From: JANSWO01 sp964351875
GTDB lineage: Bacteria; Pseudomonadota; Gammaproteobacteria; Pseudomonadales; Azotimanducaceae
DNA: 8,861 bases
Assembly: GCA_964351875.1 (NCBI GenBank)
Contig: CAYGQC010000160.1
Coordinates: 1 to 8,861 of the forward strand
Direction of reading: 5' to 3'
Part shown: one piece after another, positions 6,001 to 8,861 of the stretch
How positions within the stretch are numbered: the stretch's first letter is position 1
Layout: each line of letters begins with the position of its first letter
The notes under the pieces: model-generated
Database searches by the model: none
What the model was told of the DNA's origin: nothing
What the model saw: only the letters and a program-made list of their open reading frames with translations
Position numbers and translations under genes: made by a program

Positions 6001-6250
6001 CCGGCCGCTCACGCTCGATAATCGCGGACACCGTACGCCACTCAACCGGCTCGATGTACGTCGCATCCGCCATGGCCGGATCGGTCATGATCGTGGCCGG
6101 GTTGGAATTCACCAGGATCACCCGGTAGCCCTCGTCTCGCAGAGCCTTACAAGCCTGAGCACCGGAGTAGTCGAACTCACAAGCCTGGCCGATCACGATG
6201 GGGCCGGCGCCGAGTATCAGAACGCTTTGGATGTCTGTGCGTTTGGGCAT
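3038..6250 (-). CDS. carB: Carbamoyl-phosphate synthase large subunit CarB
   Basis: CarB takes ammonia from CarA through an internal tunnel, makes carboxyphosphate and carbamate with two ATP, and releases carbamoyl phosphate for arginine and pyrimidine synthesis in the cytosol. The 1070 residues (E. coli 1073) align end to end. The N-terminal ATP-grasp half (about 1-400) has GGSGGG (175-180) and EMNPRVSRSSALASK with Glu299 and Asn301 as metal ligands. The oligomerisation domain (about 400-550) follows. The second ATP-grasp half (about 555-930) carries LGGGPNRIGQGIEFDYC (562-578) and EVNPRASR with Glu838 and Asn840. The C-terminal MGS-like allosteric domain (about 933-1070) keeps the counterparts of the E. 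coli UMP/IMP site: Lys951, Thr971, Thr974, Lys990, Asn1012 and Thr1014. The ornithine-site counterparts Glu780, Asp788 and Thr1039 are present. UMP inhibition and ornithine activation are therefore likely. The start lies 2 nt after the carA stop, so translation is probably coupled. Confidence 0.99.
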   Translation of the reverse strand: MPKRTDIQSVLILGAGPIVIGQACEFDYSGAQACKALRDEGYRVILVNSNPATIMTDPAMADATYIEPVEWRTVSAIIERERPDALLPTMGGQTALNCALDLVREGVLERFDVELIGASQDAIDKAEDRERFDRAMKRIGLETPRSAIAHSLEEALQVQVQLGYPCVIRPSFTLGGSGGGIAYNHEEFVEICTRGLDLSPTSELLIDESLLGWKEFEMEVVRDKLDNCIIICCIENFDPMGVHTGDSITVAPAQTLTDKEYQILRNASIAVLREIGVETGGSNVQFAIDPADGRMVVIEMNPRVSRSSALASKATGFPIAKVAAKLAVGYTLDELMNDITGVTPASFEPSIDYVVTKIPRFTFEKFEQAEAVLTTQMKSVGEVMAIGRTFAESLQKALRGLETGKSGFDPLIDPDKNPQAKLNRELRSTGPERIWYVADAFRYGKTLEEVHELTSIDPWFLATIEDLMLAEAEVAKGSLSDLDEPAMRRLKRDGFADARLAAILEVTEAEVTGHRKKLGVTPVYKRVDTCAAEFSSATAYLYSTYEEFCEADPSDREKIMVLGGGPNRIGQGIEFDYCCVHAALAMREDGYETIMVNCNPETVSTDYDTSDRLYFEPVTLEDVMAIVDIEKPKGVIVQFGGQTPLKLVGHLEALGVPILGTGAEAIDRAEDRERFQAMLHKLKLRQPDNRTVGTAAQGIAAASEIGYPLVVRPSYVLGGRAMEVVHTDEELTRYLQNAVDVSNESPVLLDRFLDKAVEVDVDAVCDGDQVVIGAIMQHIEEAGVHSGDSACSLPPYRLDQGIQQKIREQVIAMGKELGVIGLMNVQLAVQDDEIFVLEVNPRASRTVPFVSKCIGVSLAKIAARCMAGQSLASQNFTQEIIPNYVCVKESVFPFAKFQGVDPILGPEMKSTGEVMGVGASFAEAFSKASLAAGDVLPSGGRAFLSVKTSDKQGIVPVGRDLLELGFTLVATRGTARALKAAGLEVEVIDKVGEGRPDISDMLKNEKVDLIVNTTEGAQAIADSAVLRRLALQNKVCYTTTLTGGEAFCMAIRFGAGENVHRLQDLHAALP

Positions 6251-6252
6251 GG

Positions 6253-7398
6253 CTACTCACTGCCTCCGGCGTTGTCCCGACGCTCAACCATAAGCTCGAC
6301 GAACTGATCAAAAAGGTACTGCGGATCCTGGGGCCCTGGGCTGGCTTCCGGGTGGCCCTGGAATCCAAATGCAGGAAGGTCAGTTCGACGCACGCCCTGG
6401 AGCGAGCCATCGAACAGAGAAACGTGTGTTGCCTTGAGGCAACTGGGCAACTCGTCGCCATTGATCGCGAAACCATGGTTCTGGGACGTAATGAGCACTC
6501 GCCCAGTTTCCAGATCTTTCACCGGATGGTTCGCGCCATGGTGGCCGTAGGCCATCTTCACGGAGGTTGCGCCGCTCGCAAGCGACAGAATCTGGTGCCC
6601 AAGGCAGATGCCAAACATCGGCAGCTTCGCCTCGAGCAGCGTGCGGACCGCCTCAATGGCGTAGTCACAAGGCTCCGGATCGCCCGGCCCATTGGACAGG
6701 AAAACACCATCTGGCTTCATGGCCAGAACGTCTTCAGCCGGCGTCTCGGCTGGCACGACCGTCAGCCGACATCCGCGCTCGGCCAGCAATCGGAGAATGT
6801 TGCGTTTGACGCCGAAATCGTAGGCCACAACGTGGAAATGCGAAGGAGGAGATTTCTGATAACCCTCTCCGAGTACCCAGGTTGAGCCTTCCCAGGTCTT
6901 GGTGGCATCCCGGCTCACGACTCGAGCGAGATCCATGCCAGCAAGGCCTGGGAACTCCTTTGCCAGAGCAACAGCCTTATCCGGGTCAGCTTCTTCTCCG
7001 GTCACGATAGCGCAACCCTGAGCGCCGTGATCTCGGATGTGACGGGTAAGCTCCCGGGTATCGAGATCGCTAATGGCAACAACGTTCTCGCGCTTGAGAT
7101 ACTCAGACAGGCTCATCGTTGCCCGCCAGTTGCTGTGCAGCCGAGGCAGGTCTCGAATGATCAGGCCATCGGCCCAAACCCGCCGGGATTCCACATCTTC
7201 AGGATTCACACCGGTATTGCCGATGTGAGGATACGTGAGGGTGACGATCTGACGGGCGTAGGAAGGATCCGTAAGGATTTCCTGATAGCCAGTCATGGCC
7301 GTATTGAACACCACTTCACCAACGGTTTTCCCCGCAGCGCCAATCGAGCGGCCGCGAAAAATCCTACCGTCTGCAAGAGCCAACAGCGCGGGTATCAA
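6253..7398 (-). CDS. carA: Carbamoyl-phosphate synthase small (glutaminase) subunit CarA
   Basis: CarA hydrolyses glutamine and passes ammonia to CarB. With the TTG start at 7398 it has 381 residues, against 382 in E. coli, whose carA also starts at TTG. The N-terminal CPSase_sm_chain domain (about 2-130) contains GEVVFNTAMTGYQEILTDP. The C-terminal class I glutamine amidotransferase domain (about 188-370) has the nucleophile Cys265 in FGICLGHQ and the dyad His349 and Glu351 in QGHPEASPGP. No ATG fits the family start. TTG at 7398 gives MIPALLALADG, which aligns with E. coli MIKSALLVLEDG, and GGA lies 8 nt upstream. A second TTG at 7416 would add six residues (MSRITI) but has no ribosome binding site. 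The weak initiation may limit synthesis. It has its own candidate promoter and leader upstream and forms a tight operon with carB. Confidence 0.97.
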   Translation of the reverse strand: MIPALLALADGRIFRGRSIGAAGKTVGEVVFNTAMTGYQEILTDPSYARQIVTLTYPHIGNTGVNPEDVESRRVWADGLIIRDLPRLHSNWRATMSLSEYLKRENVVAISDLDTRELTRHIRDHGAQGCAIVTGEEADPDKAVALAKEFPGLAGMDLARVVSRDATKTWEGSTWVLGEGYQKSPPSHFHVVAYDFGVKRNILRLLAERGCRLTVVPAETPAEDVLAMKPDGVFLSNGPGDPEPCDYAIEAVRTLLEAKLPMFGICLGHQILSLASGATSVKMAYGHHGANHPVKDLETGRVLITSQNHGFAINGDELPSCLKATHVSLFDGSLQGVRRTDLPAFGFQGHPEASPGPQDPQYLFDQFVELMVERRDNAGGSE

Positions 7399-7440
7399 AA
7401 TGGTTATCCGACTCAATGAGTTGTCGTGGACTGGCGCTTC

Positions 7441-7456
7441 GTGTTCCCCCGAACAC
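7441..7456 (-). other. Hairpin in the carA leader
   Basis: GTGTTC and GAACAC form a perfect 6-bp stem around four G on the minus strand, 43-58 nt before the carA TTG. If the promoter at 7525-7552 is right, this hairpin lies inside the 5' untranslated leader. It may affect translation or bind a protein. No ArgR-box or PyrR-like element was recognised. Confidence 0.4.
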
Positions 7457-7524
7457 TCCCAGCTTCTCCTGTTTCCAGAATCGGCCAGCACGCCATCTGG
7501 CTGAGCTTCGAGCCGCTCGGCGGG

Positions 7525-7552
7525 CTTCTATGAGCCTTGTCCGAGCCGTCAA
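7525..7552 (-). promoter_or_regulatory. Candidate sigma-70 promoter of carAB
   Basis: On the minus strand TTGACG (7552-7547, 5 of 6 to TTGACA) is followed after 16 bp by TAGAAG (7530-7525, 4 of 6 to TATAAT). It lies directly after the dapB terminator and 127 nt before the carA start, which is where an independent carAB promoter is expected. The perfect dyad CGAGC-C-GCTCG (7509-7519) lies at the predicted start of transcription. Confidence 0.5.
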
Positions 7553-7571
7553 ATCCGCTGCAACCGCCTGC

Positions 7572-7603
7572 AAAAAGGCGAAGCCGCAAAACGGCCTCGC
7601 CTT
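7572..7603 (-). terminator. Rho-independent terminator after dapB
   Basis: On the minus strand AAGGCGAGGCCG (7603-7592) pairs with CGGCTTCGCCTT (7586-7575) around TTTTG, giving a 12-bp stem with one G-U pair. The last two stem bases and the next three give five consecutive T. It lies 82 nt beyond the dapB stop and upstream of the carA promoter candidate, so it should separate the dapB and carAB transcripts. It could instead be a carA attenuator if a promoter lies upstream of it. Confidence 0.85.
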
Positions 7604-7652
7604 AACCGAGCAGTCTAACCAAAGGCCTTGGCTCTGAGAAGAGGCAGCAGCC

Positions 7653-7680
7653 AGCTTTAACGAAATTGGCCGTTAAAACT
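7653..7680 (-). other. Hairpin immediately after the dapB stop
   Basis: On the minus strand AGTTTTAACG (7680-7671) pairs with CGTTAAAGCT (7662-7653) with one U-G pair and an 8-nt loop, starting 4 nt after the dapB stop codon. No T-run follows. It probably acts with the stronger terminator 50 nt further on, or protects the dapB mRNA end. Confidence 0.5.
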
Positions 7681-7684
7681 TCGG

Positions 7685-8488
7685 CTAATCCAACCCCAGC
7701 ACATCGGTGATATCGAATCGCCCGGTTTTCTTGTCCGCGATGAAGCGGGCTCCGGCCAATGCACCATTGGCAAAATTCAGACGACTGGACGCCCGATGGG
7801 TGATTTCTATGCGCTCGCCAAGCCCAGCGAACATCACCGTATGCTCGCCGACGATATCGCCCGCCCGGACAGTAGCAAAACCAATGGTCTTATCGTCCCG
7901 TGCGCCCGTTATACCTTCTCGGCCGTAGACCGCGACGTCGGACAAGTTACGACCAACCGCGTCCGCGACAATCTCACCCATGCGCACGGCAGTGCCGGAC
8001 GGCGCGTCGATCTTGTGTCGATGATGAGCTTCGAGGATCTCGATATCGGTTGAGTCGCCAATCGCCTTGGCGGCCATCTCGATAAGTCTGAAAACCAGGT
8101 TCACACCCAAGCTCATGTTTGGTGCGGTCAGAACGGCGGTACGCGTACCCGCCGCCTCGATCAAAGCGAGCCCATCAGCATCAAAGCCAGTGGTACCGAT
8201 GACGATACCCCGGCCCGCATCCGCGCACGCTGCCAGGGCCGGTAAGGTCGCGGCTGGAACACTGAAATCGACAAGCACGTCAAAATCACCGGTCACGGCT
8301 GCCACATCGGTGGTGATGAGGACACCCTGTTTGCCGGCGCCGGCCAACTCGCCAGCATCGAGCCCTAGAAAATCAGAGCCGGCGTACTCAAACGCCGCGC
8401 CGAGCTCGAGATCGTCCGCTGCTGCGATGGTCTGGATTAGCGTCCGACCCATTCGGCCGGCCGCGCCGGTGATGGCTATTCGAGTCAT
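7685..8488 (-). CDS. dapB: 4-hydroxy-tetrahydrodipicolinate reductase DapB
   Basis: DapB reduces the product of DapA with NAD(P)H to tetrahydrodipicolinate, on the route to meso-diaminopimelate and lysine in the cytosol. The protein has 267 residues against 273 in E. coli. The N-terminal Rossmann domain starts with the dinucleotide-binding ITGAAGRMGR (6-15); GTTGF at 98-102 and APNMSLGVN at 122-130 line the active site. The signature EAHHRHKIDAPSGTA (153-167) carries the acid/base pair His155 and Lys159, equivalent to His159 and Lys163 in E. coli. RAGDIVGEHT and FANGA at 208-243 complete the substrate domain. The ATG at 8488 has GAGG 6 nt upstream. dnaJ, often found upstream of dapB, is not present in the 373 nt that follow, which are repeats. 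The gene ends before a hairpin and a strong terminator. Confidence 0.98.
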   Translation of the reverse strand: MTRIAITGAAGRMGRTLIQTIAAADDLELGAAFEYAGSDFLGLDAGELAGAGKQGVLITTDVAAVTGDFDVLVDFSVPAATLPALAACADAGRGIVIGTTGFDADGLALIEAAGTRTAVLTAPNMSLGVNLVFRLIEMAAKAIGDSTDIEILEAHHRHKIDAPSGTAVRMGEIVADAVGRNLSDVAVYGREGITGARDDKTIGFATVRAGDIVGEHTVMFAGLGERIEITHRASSRLNFANGALAGARFIADKKTGRFDITDVLGLD

Positions 8489-8494
8489 GGGGCA

Positions 8495-8507
8495 CCTCAG
8501 TTTGAGG
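8495..8507 (-). promoter_or_regulatory. Small hairpin that overlaps the dapB ribosome binding site
   Basis: On the minus strand CCTCA (8507-8503) can pair with TGAGG (8499-8495) around AAC. The second arm contains the GAGG that lies 6 nt before the dapB ATG, so the hairpin would cover the ribosome binding site. Five base pairs with a 3-nt loop is marginal and may be chance. Confidence 0.3.
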
Positions 8508-8511
8508 CGGG

Positions 8512-8517
8512 ATTATG
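8512..8517 (-). promoter_or_regulatory. Possible -10 element of dapB
   Basis: CATAAT on the minus strand (5 of 6 to TATAAT) lies 24 nt before the dapB ATG. The best -35 at 18-bp spacing is TTCGCC, only 3 of 6, so the assignment is weak. If real, the leader is under 20 nt and begins at or inside the CCTCA/TGAGG dyad. Confidence 0.3.
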
Positions 8518-8567
8518 ACTGTAGGGACGGAGTGTGGCGAACCGGATTGCTTCAGTCGCGAGCAAAG

Positions 8568-8610
8568 CCGTCGTCGCGAGCGAGCCCGCAAGGCGAGTGT
8601 GGCAGCCTCC
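8568..8610 (-). repeat. 43-bp interspersed repeat, inverted copy upstream of dapB
   Basis: Read on the minus strand it starts GGAGGCTGCCACACTCG and ends CGCGACGACGG. It matches the copy at 2106-2148 at 37 of 43 positions without gaps, and all six differences are transitions. This ties the repeats on both sides of the greA-carBA-dapB block to one family. Confidence 0.75.
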
Positions 8611-8637
8611 GTGGATTGGCTGTCTGCCTGGCGGTGG

Positions 8638-8680
8638 GAGATCACCACGTCGACGCTGCGCGTCTCCTCGTGATGACGCG
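8638..8680 (+). repeat. 43-bp repeat, diverged copy leading into the tandem array
   Basis: Starts GAGATCACCACG and ends CGTGATGACGCG, keeping both ends of the family with an exact 43-bp length; about 28 of 43 positions match the copy at 2107-2149. Its right 26 bases form the first part of the following 34-bp tandem unit. Confidence 0.6.
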
Positions 8681-8778
8681 ATGTTTCAGCTGCGCGTCTC
8701 CTCGTGATGGCGCGACGTTTCAGCTGCGCGTCTCCTCGTGATGGCGCGACGTTTCAGCTTCTCGTCTCCTCGTGAGGG
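8655..8778 (+). repeat. 34-bp tandem repeat array, about 3.6 copies
   Basis: Three full contiguous units begin at 8655, 8689 and 8723, each starting GCTGCGCGTCTCCTCGTGAT and ending GTTTCA. The second and third are identical and the first differs at two positions. A decayed fourth unit begins at 8757 with GCTTCTCGTCTCCTCGTGA. Each unit is the right part of the interspersed repeat plus an 8-nt joint, so the array looks like tandem amplification of half a repeat. Confidence 0.9.
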
Positions 8779-8813
8779 CGGAACTGATGGCCATCGCGCA
8801 GCCCCCAAAGAGA

Positions 8814-8861
8814 CCGTCATCGCGAGCCGAACGGTTTCAACGAAATCGGGAGGTGTGGCGA
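8814..8861 (-). repeat. Truncated inverted repeat copy at the right edge
   Basis: On the minus strand it reads from TCGCCACACC at the edge to CTCGCGATGACGG at 8814, matching both ends of the family with a diverged centre that is a few bases longer than usual. It is cut by the window end before the expected GAGA. Confidence 0.5.

Larger units (their letters stand above)
8489..8861. other. Gene-free repeat region upstream of dapB
   Basis: No credible gene lies between the dapB start and the right edge. The stretch is built from copies of the 43-bp repeat family in both orientations, a 34-bp tandem array, and short remnants such as GGAGTGTGGCGA (8529-8540), which resembles GGAGGTGTGGCGA at 8849-8861. 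Open frames here are side products of the repeats. Confidence 0.8.

Noticed and set aside
5522..6307. 261-codon open frame on the plus strand opposite carB
   Set aside because: It lies fully antisense to the conserved N-terminal part of CarB, has no recognisable family and no ribosome binding site context, and long antisense frames are common in GC-rich genes.
7399..7491. Longer CarA from a GTG at 7491
   Set aside because: The extra 31 residues have no counterpart in CarA proteins and would include the leader hairpin; the TTG at 7398 restores the family length.
7399..7684. ArgR box or PyrR-type element upstream of carA
   Set aside because: No TNTGAAT-ATTCA-like palindrome or recognisable leader peptide with an ATG could be found, so regulation by arginine or pyrimidines at this site is not supported by the sequence.
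8067..8741. 224-codon open frame on the plus strand
   Set aside because: It is antisense to dapB and then runs into the repeat region; its composition is Ala/Ser/Pro/Arg-rich as expected for a shadow frame.
8655..8778. Possible CRISPR array
   Set aside because: The 34-bp units are contiguous without unique spacers, and no cas gene is in the window.
8489..8861. dnaJ or a lysine riboswitch upstream of dapB
   Set aside because: No DnaJ-like coding frame is present and no lysine riboswitch core was recognised; the stretch is explained by repeats.

Overview
The window is a conserved housekeeping neighbourhood of a gammaproteobacterium. Read along the minus strand the order is dapB, carA, carB, greA, then (past a divergent plus-strand yhbY) rlmE and the start of ftsH. 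This order is the familiar gammaproteobacterial one (dapB-carA-carB-greA, yhbY divergent from rlmE-ftsH). All seven proteins align through their known active-site residues with the Escherichia coli proteins as I remember them. A family cannot be fixed from the sequence alone; a GC-rich environmental gammaproteobacterium is the safest description.

Layout: 1-688 is the N-terminal third of FtsH, cut by the window edge. 806-1450 is RlmE. 1451-1538 is a short divergent spacer with an 18-bp motif repeated at 21-bp spacing. 1539-1847 is the plus-strand RNA-binding protein YhbY, followed by two related hairpins. 1900-2326 has no gene and is filled with copies of a 43-bp interspersed repeat. 2327-2809 is GreA, with a 10-bp triplicate just upstream. 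2810-3037 is a spacer with two dyads. 3038-6250 and 6253-7398 are CarB and CarA, two bases apart. 7399-7684 holds the carA leader, a candidate carA promoter and a strong minus-strand rho-independent terminator after dapB. 7685-8488 is DapB. 8489-8861 has no gene and holds more of the same repeat family, including a 34-bp tandem array.

Functionally, CarA and CarB form the two-subunit carbamoyl-phosphate synthetase that feeds arginine and pyrimidine synthesis. DapB makes tetrahydrodipicolinate for lysine and peptidoglycan. GreA rescues backtracked RNA polymerase. RlmE and YhbY act on the large ribosomal subunit, and FtsH is the membrane quality-control protease. The genes look intact, and no frameshift or foreign gene was seen.

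I found no previously undescribed protein system. The unexplained structure is non-coding: an interspersed 43-bp repeat family on both sides of the greA-carBA-dapB block, a tandem array apparently built from one half of that repeat, duplicated hairpins after yhbY, short phased repeats next to the rlmE and greA starts, and non-ATG start choices for ftsH and carA.
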